Shown: positions 1 through 6,374 of the stretch, piece by piece
Layout of the letters: each line of letters opens with the position of its first letter
Numbering within the stretch: the first letter of the stretch is position 1
Assembly: GCA_018903015.1 (NCBI GenBank)
Contig: JAHIPR010000319.1
Location: 1 to 6,374 of the forward strand
Reading direction: 5' to 3'
From: a bacterium
Lineage (GTDB): Bacteria; Atribacterota; JS1; SB-45; 34-128
DNA length: 6,374 nt
The notes under the pieces: generated by a model
The model's database searches: none
What the model was told of the DNA's origin: nothing
What the model saw: only the letters and a program-made list of their open reading frames with translations
Translations under genes and position numbers: made by a program

Positions 1-1
1 A

Positions 2-1690
2 AAACAAATTTCAAATAAAAGAAAAGTAATCATCCCTCATATTTTTAGAAAAGATGGGAACGCCTTCAATATGAAAAATTTCAGTCTGAGAATAAATATT
101 CCACTAATAGATATTCATGGGGTGTCAATGCCAGGCAAAGGTGATAATCCTTGTCTATCGAAAATTCCTGAACAGTTCGATGAAGAAATTTCTTCCCATC
201 GTAATTTTCCTTTTTTATCCTTTATTAATCGTAAAGGAATAAACAAAATAGCTCTGGGTATAAAGGAACCGGAACCAGGCTATAAAATAACAGGGAAGCT
301 TGATGAAGAATCATCTGAATTAAGATTAGAAGTAAAGACTCTTGGTAATGTATTAAATACTTCTTTTCAGTATGAAATATTCTTTTCCAGAGAAGAAAAA
401 TCTTGGTTCGAGATTACAAAAACGTATAGTGAATGGACTGAAACTGAAAGGAAGGATATTCCTTCATTTGCTTATGAACCTGTCTTTTGTACCTGGTATG
501 CAGTACATCAAAATTTACACGGAGACTGGATTGAGAAGACTGCTCTCGAAGCTCGAAAATTAGGTTATAAGACTCTTATCGTAGATGATGGATGGTTTAC
601 ACCTGATTCAGGCAGAGGATATTGGTATACAGGAGATTGGGAAGTTTGCGATACTTTTTGTAGAGATTTTAAAAAACATGTAAAACGAATCCAGAGCATC
701 GGCATGAAGTATGTACTTTGGATTGCTCCATTTATGGTAGGAAAATATTCTAAAGCCTATAAAAAATATAAAGATTTACTTATAAGGCCAACAGAAAGTT
801 TTGCTAATTTATGTCCCCAAAGTGAATTAACCTATGAACATATTATTGAAGTGATAACAGATTTGTATAACCGTTATTCTTTGGATGGTTTTAAATTTGA
901 TTTTATTGATTGTCTTCCCATTGAACCCTGCACCGAAGATAATCATAAGCATTTTTGTGCAACACCTGGAGAGGGAGTTAAGATAATTTTAGAAGAAGTA
1001 AAGAAGCGTTTACATAAGCTAAACAGTAATATCCCTCTAATTGAATTTAGGCAAAGATATGCAACTCCAATAATGCGGCAATATTCTACAGCTTTTCGGG
1101 CATTAGATACTCCTTTTGATTTTGATACAAATCGTCGGCGTATCATTAACCTCCGTTCCTTTACTGGTAATTTTCCGGTATATTCAGATCCAATTTTATG
1201 GCATGAAGGCGAATCACTTTCGAATATCGCCCTGCATTTTATTAGCTGTATCTTCAGTGTTCCTATGTTATCAGTAGATCTTCTAAAATTAAATATTGAT
1301 GAAAAGAAAATAATAAGATTCTGGACAAATTTTTTCTGCGAAAACCGCGATTGTCTTTTGTTCGGAAAACTTATACCGATTTTCGCCGGTGGAGATTTTT
1401 CAGGAGCATATTCATTTCAGAAGGAAAAAGGAATATTAGCTCTTTATAATAGTAACTCATTACGTTTAAATGATGGGTTTTTAAATGAAGGATTAAAAGA
1501 ATTATTTATTCTAAATGGAAGCAATCAAGAAGTAGTAGATCTCATTGAGGAAACATTAACCGGGAGATGGTTAATCGAGGTCAAAAATCCTGATGGTCAT
1601 ACCATTAAAGATTTCGAAGCAGATTTGAAAAGATTTTTATCTATACCGGTTAAAATAGGTGGATTGGTTCACTTGGTAAGGAAACAATAA
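2..1690 (+). CDS. GH36-type alpha-galactosidase-like glycoside hydrolase, 5' end outside window
   Basis: Predicted retaining alpha-galactosidase (clan GH-D, GH36-like) that would release galactose from alpha-galactosides. Residue numbers count from the ATG at 71. A beta-rich N-terminal part (to about 130) leads into a TIM barrel (about 135-420) and a small C-terminal beta domain (about 440-539). Visible marks are the VDDGW strand (171-175), typical of clan GH-D, and DGFKFDF (272-278), where Asp277 is the expected nucleophile. A RALDTPFD segment (343-350) is where the acid/base Asp should lie; Asp346 is a candidate. The frame has no stop from base 2 to 71, no upstream ATG, GTG or TTG, and no Shine-Dalgarno before 71. 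The upstream residues (including VIIPHIFRKDGNAFN) read like protein, so I infer a 5'-truncated gene rather than a start at 71. Even so it has about 562 residues in view. No signal peptide can be judged. The galT and galK genes downstream support a galactoside substrate; N-acetylgalactosaminidase is an alternative. Confidence 0.85.
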   Translation, partial: KQISNKRKVIIPHIFRKDGNAFNMKNFSLRINIPLIDIHGVSMPGKGDNPCLSKIPEQFDEEISSHRNFPFLSFINRKGINKIALGIKEPEPGYKITGKLDEESSELRLEVKTLGNVLNTSFQYEIFFSREEKSWFEITKTYSEWTETERKDIPSFAYEPVFCTWYAVHQNLHGDWIEKTALEARKLGYKTLIVDDGWFTPDSGRGYWYTGDWEVCDTFCRDFKKHVKRIQSIGMKYVLWIAPFMVGKYSKAYKKYKDLLIRPTESFANLCPQSELTYEHIIEVITDLYNRYSLDGFKFDFIDCLPIEPCTEDNHKHFCATPGEGVKIILEEVKKRLHKLNSNIPLIEFRQRYATPIMRQYSTAFRALDTPFDFDTNRRRIINLRSFTGNFPVYSDPILWHEGESLSNIALHFISCIFSVPMLSVDLLKLNIDEKKIIRFWTNFFCENRDCLLFGKLIPIFAGGDFSGAYSFQKEKGILALYNSNSLRLNDGFLNEGLKELFILNGSNQEVVDLIEETLTGRWLIEVKNPDGHTIKDFEADLKRFLSIPVKIGGLVHLVRKQ

Positions 1691-1694
1691 TTTT

Positions 1695-1723
1695 GTTACA
1701 GTTGAAGTTGAAATATTTATAAT
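1695..1723 (+). promoter_or_regulatory. Putative sigma-70-type promoter (GTTACA, 17 bp, TATAAT)
   Basis: A perfect -10 hexamer TATAAT lies at 1718-1723. It is preceded by exactly 17 bp and a GTTACA hexamer at 1695-1700, which matches four of six -35 consensus positions. Initiation would fall near 1730, giving a leader of about 23 nt before the ATG at 1753. It lies in the only gap between the GH36 gene and the rest of the operon, so the large glycosidase, small gene, galT and galK could be expressed independently of the upstream gene. The DNA is AT-rich, so a chance match is possible. Confidence 0.45.
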
Positions 1724-1730
1724 CCAGATT

Positions 1731-1745
1731 AGAAACGAGGTTTCT
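1731..1745 (+). promoter_or_regulatory. Inverted repeat over predicted +1 and ribosome binding site: operator or RNA hairpin
   Basis: AGAAAC and GTTTCT form perfect 6-bp arms around a 3-base centre (GAG). After one T-T mismatch, two more A/T pairs extend the stem (1728-1729 with 1747-1748). It begins about 8 bp after the TATAAT box, so as DNA it would lie on the predicted start site, a common place for a repressor operator; GAAAC/GTTTC arms recall LacI/GalR-family sites. As RNA it would put the only plausible Shine-Dalgarno bases (GAGG, 1737-1740) in the loop and first stem pair. There is no uridine tract of terminator type, so I do not call it a terminator. Confidence 0.35.
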
Positions 1746-1752
1746 TATTTTA

Positions 1753-4700
1753 ATGAAGAGAATAGCTTATATAATAACCAAGCCAGGAAACGAAGAAGAT
1801 GTTAAAGTTTTAGAGTGGCTTAAAAAAAGAAATTATCCTGATATAGACTTTATTAAAGTGGAACAATTTTCCGAAACAGAAAATATTGATGCTATATGGA
1901 TTCATTCTATTGAAGATTTAGTTATAGAACAAAATATGATTGACTGGCTAAAAGGGCAGTTAGATAAAGGGATAAATCTTCTCTTGACTATGAATGCAGT
2001 AAAATTGTTGGTCACTCTTGGCTTAGAAGAAAAAAAAGCTTTGAGGTTATCAAGAAATCAAATTAGGGGGATGAGAGATATAAAGGGATTTCAATCGTAT
2101 GATGGTCATCCTCTTTTTAAAGGACTCAATAACGGAGTTTATATATTACAACCTTCAAGTCTTGTTAAATCAACAATTAACTATCAGGGCACGAAAGCCG
2201 ATGTCATTGCTGTAGAAAAATCTTATATCAGTTATCATATCAATAAGAGACTCATCTGGAAATATAAAACTGCTAATGGACTTATTCTTGCCATCAGCAA
2301 TTTTCTGTTATGGAAAATATATGAAAATAATCTTTTAGCAGCTAATTTTGATAAATTCATGGAGAATGTTTTTGATTATATCACCGGTCCCTCTAATTTT
2401 GACCAGGAGACTTATTTCCCTATTCAACCTTCTTCTGGAACGCGTAAAGTTGCAGTTAACTATAATAAGAAATTAAATATATGCCCAAAGGACTTTGAAT
2501 ATCGAACCTGCGGATTATCAATCAGCTCTCCACCGTCTCAAAATTTTTATGATCTTGCCGGAAGAAGACTTCTTTTAATGGGCAAAGAAGATAGTGGCGT
2601 TACTGAGATATGGGCTCATCCTTATAGAATACTTAAGAAATTTAAATTAACCATAGATAGGAAGACTATAACCAAATATATAAAAGATTTTATAGTTTAC
2701 CCAGAATTTGTTTATAGAAAATTAATATACCATAATGGAAATATTGAAGAATATATTCAAACAGCATTAGAGGCCCCAGTTGCTGCCATAGAGTACAGAT
2801 TTAATTTAGATAAAGAACTTCGATTAACCTTCTCATTTGAGATTGATTTAAGGGCTATGTGGCCACGGACTGATTACTATATGGGGAAAATTGAATACGG
2901 ATATGATGATAAATTAGGAGCAGTTTTTGTTAGTGATAAGAAAAGGCGATGCAGAGTCCTTACAGGTTGTAATATAAAACCATATCAGGTGAAGTTTAAA
3001 GTGAGGGAAAATATATCGAATGTGCACATAGAAATGACTTTCAATATTAAAAGTGGAAAAACAAAATTAATATTTGCAGTTGCTGCAGCTCAACAGACGG
3101 AAGATGAATTAGAATTATTTTGTAAAGCATTTGACGTTAGATTGATAAATAATGACCTCCAGGCATATTATACGGACCTTCAGAAAAAGATGCTTTATTT
3201 TGAAACAGGGGACAAAGAATTTAATAACAGCTTCGATTGGGCTAAAGTAGGAATTGATAAATTTTATGCAGAAACACCAGGGTTGGGTAAAGGTTTTTTA
3301 GCCGGGTTTGCCAATACCGGGAAAGGCTGGCATAAGGCGCGTCCGGGATATGCATGGTATTTTGGAAGGGATTCAGAGTGGTGCTCCTTGGGTGTTTTGG
3401 GATACGGAGATTCTAAAAAGGTAAAAGAAAATCTTAATCTTCTGATGAAATATCAAAATATTGACGGAAAGATATTTCATGAGATTACTACCAGTGGAGT
3501 AATTCATTATGATTCAGCTGATGCAACTCCTCTTTTTTTAATTGTTTTTCAGAAATATGTTTCTTGCACAGGAGATTATTTTTTTCTCAAGAAGAATTGG
3601 GATAATTTTAAGACAGCAGTGAAATTTTGTCTTTCTACTGATTTTGACAAAGACCATTTAATTGAAAATACAAATGTTGGACATGGATGGATTGAATCCG
3701 GCAAATTAAATAGCTCTCATGCATCTTTGTATCTGAACTCTATATGGGCGAAAGCCCTTCAAGGAGGGGTTATATTTGCTAAATTTATGAATGAATCAGA
3801 ATTAGCAAAGAGATGGGAAGAGGAAAGCAAAGAAGTTTTAAAAGCTATAGATTTATTGTACTGGGATGAAAAAACCCAATATTATGCTTTGGGAATAAAT
3901 TCTTCAGGGAAGCAATTGAAATTTAAGACAATTATGCCCTCGATACCTCTTTATTTTAAATTAGTAGATCCTTCAAAGGCTCATAAAATGCTTATAGATT
4001 TTTCTTCCAGTAAATTTAGTTCAGATTGGGGAGTAAGAATTATAGATAAGAAAAGTTCTTTTTATCAGGCCCAAAGTTATCATGAAGGAAGCATCTGGCC
4101 TCTTTTTACCGGGTGGACATCCTTAGCGGAATATGCCTATGGAAGAGGTCTCCAGGGATATTTCCATCTTATGAATAATATTCTCTTGTATAAAGACTGG
4201 ACGAAAGGGTATATTGGAGAAGTTTTTGATGGTGAGAAATATATTCCATCCGGTGTATGTCCCCATCAAGCCTGGTCGGAAACAATGGTTATTCAACCAG
4301 TAGTTGAGGGGATGCTGGGGTATGAGCCAGATATGTTGGCTAAGGGGATAGTCTTTTCTCCCAACTTTCCTTCCCATTGGGATAAAGTGAAGATTTGTAA
4401 CCTACCTTATGGTAATACCAAATTAAATCTTGAATATTCAAAGAAATGCAAGTCTTCAAGGTGGATAGTTAGATATGATCTTTCAGGAGAGTTAACAGAA
4501 GAAATAGCTCTGGAATTTTGTCCCTTTTTACCACCTTTTTCAAAAGTCATTGCTGTAAGGGCTAATGGAAAGACTATAAAATACACAATTTGCAATAAAC
4601 TTTTCGCTCCTCAGGTGATTATTTCCAGTCACTTTAAAGAGGCTTTTATAATAGAAATCGAATATGGGTGTGATTTTGAAATTATCCCACCAGTTCCGTA

Positions 4701-4968
4701 TCCTAAAATGTACCAAAAGAGTACATCGATAAGAATATTAGATATAATACAATTAAATGCTTATAATTATATTATCAAACTGGAAGGAGTCCCCGAAAAA
4801 ACATATAATACAAAGTTAATTCATAATCCAGAAACAAAAATCATTTCATCTTTAGCAGAATTTATAAAACCAGAAAATATATCCACAACATTAGGGGTAA
4901 AATTTCCGAAATCGAAAGATAATTATGTAAGTACTGATATAGATATAATTGTAGAAGATAAAAGATAA
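1753..4968 (+). CDS. Multidomain (alpha/alpha)6-barrel glycosidase, debranching-enzyme-like, with N-terminal amidotransferase-like domain
   Basis: Predicted cytoplasmic carbohydrate-active enzyme of 1071 residues with no signal peptide; substrate unknown. Domain 1 (about 1-215) looks like a GATase1/ThuA-like Rossmann fold: IDAIWIHSIEDL (45-56), a GINLLLT strand (73-79) and HPLFKGL (119-125). It has no GxCxG nucleophile elbow, so it is probably not an amidotransferase. Domain 2 (about 245-465) is a beta-sandwich. Domain 3 (about 480-880) is an (alpha/alpha)6 barrel of amylo-alpha-1,6-glucosidase type with WYFGRDSEW (535-543), DSADATPLFL (587-596), SYHEGSIWPLFTGW (775-788) and CPHQAWSE (836-843). 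Candidate catalytic acids are Asp540 and Glu823, with Glu843 as an alternative. Beta domains follow (about 880-1071). The start is the first ATG after a weakly spaced GAGG (12 nt away). Neighbouring galactoside genes suggest it acts on a galactose-containing oligosaccharide, which is inference. Confidence 0.8.
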   Translation: MKRIAYIITKPGNEEDVKVLEWLKKRNYPDIDFIKVEQFSETENIDAIWIHSIEDLVIEQNMIDWLKGQLDKGINLLLTMNAVKLLVTLGLEEKKALRLSRNQIRGMRDIKGFQSYDGHPLFKGLNNGVYILQPSSLVKSTINYQGTKADVIAVEKSYISYHINKRLIWKYKTANGLILAISNFLLWKIYENNLLAANFDKFMENVFDYITGPSNFDQETYFPIQPSSGTRKVAVNYNKKLNICPKDFEYRTCGLSISSPPSQNFYDLAGRRLLLMGKEDSGVTEIWAHPYRILKKFKLTIDRKTITKYIKDFIVYPEFVYRKLIYHNGNIEEYIQTALEAPVAAIEYRFNLDKELRLTFSFEIDLRAMWPRTDYYMGKIEYGYDDKLGAVFVSDKKRRCRVLTGCNIKPYQVKFKVRENISNVHIEMTFNIKSGKTKLIFAVAAAQQTEDELELFCKAFDVRLINNDLQAYYTDLQKKMLYFETGDKEFNNSFDWAKVGIDKFYAETPGLGKGFLAGFANTGKGWHKARPGYAWYFGRDSEWCSLGVLGYGDSKKVKENLNLLMKYQNIDGKIFHEITTSGVIHYDSADATPLFLIVFQKYVSCTGDYFFLKKNWDNFKTAVKFCLSTDFDKDHLIENTNVGHGWIESGKLNSSHASLYLNSIWAKALQGGVIFAKFMNESELAKRWEEESKEVLKAIDLLYWDEKTQYYALGINSSGKQLKFKTIMPSIPLYFKLVDPSKAHKMLIDFSSSKFSSDWGVRIIDKKSSFYQAQSYHEGSIWPLFTGWTSLAEYAYGRGLQGYFHLMNNILLYKDWTKGYIGEVFDGEKYIPSGVCPHQAWSETMVIQPVVEGMLGYEPDMLAKGIVFSPNFPSHWDKVKICNLPYGNTKLNLEYSKKCKSSRWIVRYDLSGELTEEIALEFCPFLPPFSKVIAVRANGKTIKYTICNKLFAPQVIISSHFKEAFIIEIEYGCDFEIIPPVPYPKMYQKSTSIRILDIIQLNAYNYIIKLEGVPEKTYNTKLIHNPETKIISSLAEFIKPENISTTLGVKFPKSKDNYVSTDIDIIVEDKR

Positions 4969-4973
4969 AGGAG
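4967..4973 (+). promoter_or_regulatory. Ribosome binding site of the small pre-galT gene
   Basis: AAAGGAG lies 6 nt before the ATG at 4980 and overlaps the TAA stop of the large glycosidase gene (4966-4968). This near-ideal site is the main reason to accept the 57-codon gene as translated, and its overlap with the preceding stop suggests translational coupling. Confidence 0.8.
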
Positions 4974-4979
4974 TAATTT

Positions 4980-5153
4980 ATGCAGATACAAAAGAAAAAA
5001 ATTAAAAAAGAAGATGGGCGTTATCTAATCTATTATACATTTACTGATGAAACAAAAGAAGGAGAGGAGGGCAAGGATGTTAGAACTGAGATGGAATCCC
5101 ATCCTGAAGCAATGGATAATAGTAGCCACTCATCGACAGAACAGGACCTATAA
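4980..5153 (+). CDS. Small protein (57 aa), GalT N-terminal leader-like, overlapping galT
   Basis: A 57-codon gene that starts 11 nt after the large glycosidase stop and runs 77 bp into galT in a different frame. The start is fixed by AAAGGAG 6 nt upstream. The N-terminus is basic (MQIQKKKIKK) and is followed by EDGRYLIYYTF (11-21) and an acidic stretch (DETKEGEEGKD, 23-33). From memory of the family, actinobacterial GalT proteins begin with a similar DGRELIYY-type leader some tens of residues before their ExRxDPLLGxW segment. Here the leader is in one frame and that segment (LELRWNPILKQW) opens galT in the +1 frame. It may be a stand-alone GalT partner, a leader peptide that couples galT translation, or the remnant of a gene split by frameshift. 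Residues 34-57, inside the overlap, look unremarkable and may be unconstrained. No other function is recognised. Confidence 0.6.
   Translation: MQIQKKKIKKEDGRYLIYYTFTDETKEGEEGKDVRTEMESHPEAMDNSSHSSTEQDL
5065..5070 (+). promoter_or_regulatory. Ribosome binding site that fixes the galT start at 5077
   Basis: A consensus AGGAGG lies 6 nt before the ATG at 5077. A longer in-frame start at 5047 would add ten residues (MKQKKERRAR), has no comparable site before it, and would place this AGGAGG inside the coding region. The site lies within the upstream small gene, where it encodes part of its acidic Gly-Glu stretch. Confidence 0.85.
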
Positions 5154-6060
5154 ACCCCCGAAAGATTATTGTCCTCTCTGTCCTACCAAAAAGGGTGGTG
5201 TAGCTACAGAAGTACCAGCGGAAGATTATGATATAGTAGTTTTTGAAAATAAATTTCCTTCTTTGCAACAAGACTCACCAGAAGTAACTGAAAAAGACTC
5301 TAAATTTCTTAAACATGGTAAAGCTCAGGGAATTTGTGAGGTAGTTCTGTTTACTTCTGACCATGATGGGATTATGTCAGAGAAACCCTTAAGCCGTTAT
5401 ATTAAGCTGGTAAAAGTATGGAGGGACCGCTATAGGGAGTTAGGGGATAAAGATTATATCAATTATGTTTTTATCTTTGAAAACAAAGGGGAGGAAGTAG
5501 GGGTAACTCTTCATCATCCTCATGGCCAGATATATGCCTATCCTTTTATTCCACCAATTATCGAACAGGAATTAGATTCCAGCAAAGAGTATTCAGAAAA
5601 AGAAGGTGAATGTCTCTTCTGCAAGACCTTGGAAGAAGAGAAGAAAGATGGCGGACGAATTATTATTAGCAATAATTCATTTACTGCCTTTGTTCCCTTT
5701 TACGCTTCCTACAGTTATGAGGTGCACATCTATGCCAATAAACATCTCCCTTCTTTTAATGATTTTTCGGAAAAGGAAGAGATTGATTTAGCCATAATAT
5801 TAAAAACTTTAATGATGAAATTTGATAATCTTTTTGGTTTTATCTTCCCTTACATCATGTCTATTCACCAACAACCAACTAATGGGACAGGCAAAGAATA
5901 TTCTCATTTTCACATTGAATTCTATCCACCTTATCGCACAAAGGACAAACTTAAATATTTAGCTGGGAGTGAAATAGGGGCTGGTACTTTTATTAATAAT
6001 ACTTTACCTGAAGAAAAAGCTCTTGAACTAAGAAATGCGCTACCTGAAGAAGTGGTTTAG
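5077..6060 (+). CDS. galT: Galactose-1-phosphate uridylyltransferase
   Basis: Transfers UMP between UDP-glucose and galactose-1-phosphate, giving UDP-galactose and glucose-1-phosphate (Leloir pathway, cytoplasm). The 327-residue product belongs to the histidine-triad superfamily. Cys32 and Cys35 (YCPLCP) match the usual metal-binding pair. HHPHGQ (146-151) is the active site: His149 is the expected uridylylated nucleophile and His147 the neighbouring metal-ligand position. A second CLFC (179-182) and HFHIEFYPP (277-285), followed by LAGSEIGAGTFINNTLPEE (295-313), are typical of the actinobacterial/Chloroflexi-like type. The start at 5077 is chosen for its AGGAGG site; MLELRWNPILKQW aligns with the usual beginning of the core domain. 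The N-terminal leader seen in one-piece relatives of this type is missing and seems to be encoded by the overlapping small gene. galK follows after 88 bp. Confidence 0.95.
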   Translation: MLELRWNPILKQWIIVATHRQNRTYKPPKDYCPLCPTKKGGVATEVPAEDYDIVVFENKFPSLQQDSPEVTEKDSKFLKHGKAQGICEVVLFTSDHDGIMSEKPLSRYIKLVKVWRDRYRELGDKDYINYVFIFENKGEEVGVTLHHPHGQIYAYPFIPPIIEQELDSSKEYSEKEGECLFCKTLEEEKKDGGRIIISNNSFTAFVPFYASYSYEVHIYANKHLPSFNDFSEKEEIDLAIILKTLMMKFDNLFGFIFPYIMSIHQQPTNGTGKEYSHFHIEFYPPYRTKDKLKYLAGSEIGAGTFINNTLPEEKALELRNALPEEVV

Positions 6061-6148
6061 TATAAAATTTCCAGGTTAAAGCAAGGTTATCTGAAAGATT
6101 AATAATAGAAATATTTGGATACAAAACAAGATAAAGAGGAGATTTTTA

Positions 6149-6374
6149 ATGCAAGGTTTGAATAAACTCCGGAAGATATTTAAGGAAAAATTTTCTGATA
6201 CTGGTTTGGTTAAAGGGGCTTTTTCTGCTCCAGGCAGAGTTAATTTAATCGGAGAGCATACCGATTATAATGAAGGTTTCGTTTTGCCTATGGCTATTGG
6301 AAAAGAGATAATTATGCTGGGGCAATCAAGAAACGATCGACTGGTTCAAGTTTATGATCTGGTTTATAAGACTA
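6149..6374 (+). CDS. galK: Galactokinase, 3' end outside window
   Basis: Phosphorylates galactose with ATP to galactose-1-phosphate, the substrate of the upstream GalT. The first 75 codons are present. The GHMP-kinase galactokinase signature is clear: [19 protein letters not shown] (26-44), which contains the sugar-binding loop (GEHTDYN, residues 35-41), followed by VLPMAI (45-50). The start is supported by GAGGAG at 6136-6141, 7 nt before the ATG. The ATP-binding PxGxGLSSSAA-type loop expected further on lies beyond the window. It reads in the same direction as galT after an 88-bp gap, consistent with one galactose operon. About 310 further residues are expected from the family's usual length. 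Confidence 0.95.
   Translation, partial: MQGLNKLRKIFKEKFSDTGLVKGAFSAPGRVNLIGEHTDYNEGFVLPMAIGKEIIMLGQSRNDRLVQVYDLVYKT

Noticed and set aside
943..1146. Reverse-strand open frame inside the GH36 gene
   Set aside because: It lies wholly inside a strongly supported gene, has no family resemblance and is best explained as a shadow frame. The same holds for the other short frames at 372-563, 4123-4377, 4407-4595, 5080-5271 and 5606-5791.
1691..1752. Rho-independent terminator after the GH36 gene
   Set aside because: The only hairpin (1731-1745) is short, AT-rich and not followed by a proper U-tract; it abuts the next start codon.
4995..5009. A7 and A6 runs in the small gene as a transcriptional slippage site that joins it to galT
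   Set aside because: The galT frame has a TAA at 5026-5028, downstream of these runs, so a shift here would terminate before reaching galT. A shift would have to occur after 5028.
5047..5076. In-frame ATG at 5047 as the galT start
   Set aside because: It lacks a good ribosome binding site, adds a basic KQKKERRAR stretch unlike the family, and would bury the consensus AGGAGG that lies 6 nt before the ATG at 5077.
6061..6148. A separate promoter for galK in the 88-bp gap
   Set aside because: AATAAT at 6101-6106 resembles a -10 box, but the nearest -35-like hexamer (TTAAAG at 6076) is 19 bp away and poor. Read-through from galT is simpler.

Overview
The window is low-GC, AT-rich bacterial DNA with every supported gene on the + strand. 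Purine-rich Shine-Dalgarno sites sit at good distances before the last three genes. Codon use leans to A/T, and the GalT belongs to the actinobacterial/Chloroflexi-like type (a second CxxC, the HHPHGQ active site, a GSE-GAGTFIN C-terminal region). I infer an anaerobic, low-GC or candidate-phylum bacterium (Atribacterota-, Dictyoglomus- or Firmicutes-like), but the sequence alone does not settle the taxon.

Layout: (1) From the left edge to 1690 runs a GH36-type (clan GH-D) alpha-galactosidase-like protein. Its frame is open to the edge, so its 5' end probably lies outside the window. (2) A 62-bp gap (1691-1752) holds a credible sigma-70-type promoter, followed by a perfect 6-bp inverted repeat that overlaps the predicted transcription start and the ribosome binding site of the next gene. 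(3) 1753-4968 is a 1071-residue multidomain glycosidase-like protein: a glutamine-amidotransferase-like Rossmann domain, a beta-sandwich, an (alpha/alpha)6 barrel of the glycogen-debranching type, and C-terminal beta domains. (4) 4980-5153 is a 57-codon small gene with an excellent ribosome binding site. Its N-terminus resembles the N-terminal leader of one-piece actinobacterial GalT proteins. (5) galT (5077-6060) overlaps the small gene in another frame. (6) galK (6149 to the right edge) is cut off by the window.

Together the genes look like a cytoplasmic alpha-galactoside utilisation operon. The GH36 enzyme and possibly the large (alpha/alpha)6 enzyme would release sugars, GalK would phosphorylate galactose, and GalT would exchange galactose-1-phosphate with UDP-glucose (Leloir pathway). 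Neither galE nor galM, nor a transporter or regulator, is visible here.

The most interesting points are the split GalT leader encoded as a separate overlapping small gene, the promoter and palindrome before the large enzyme, and the unusual architecture of that enzyme. I saw no tRNA, rRNA, CRISPR array, insertion sequence or riboswitch.
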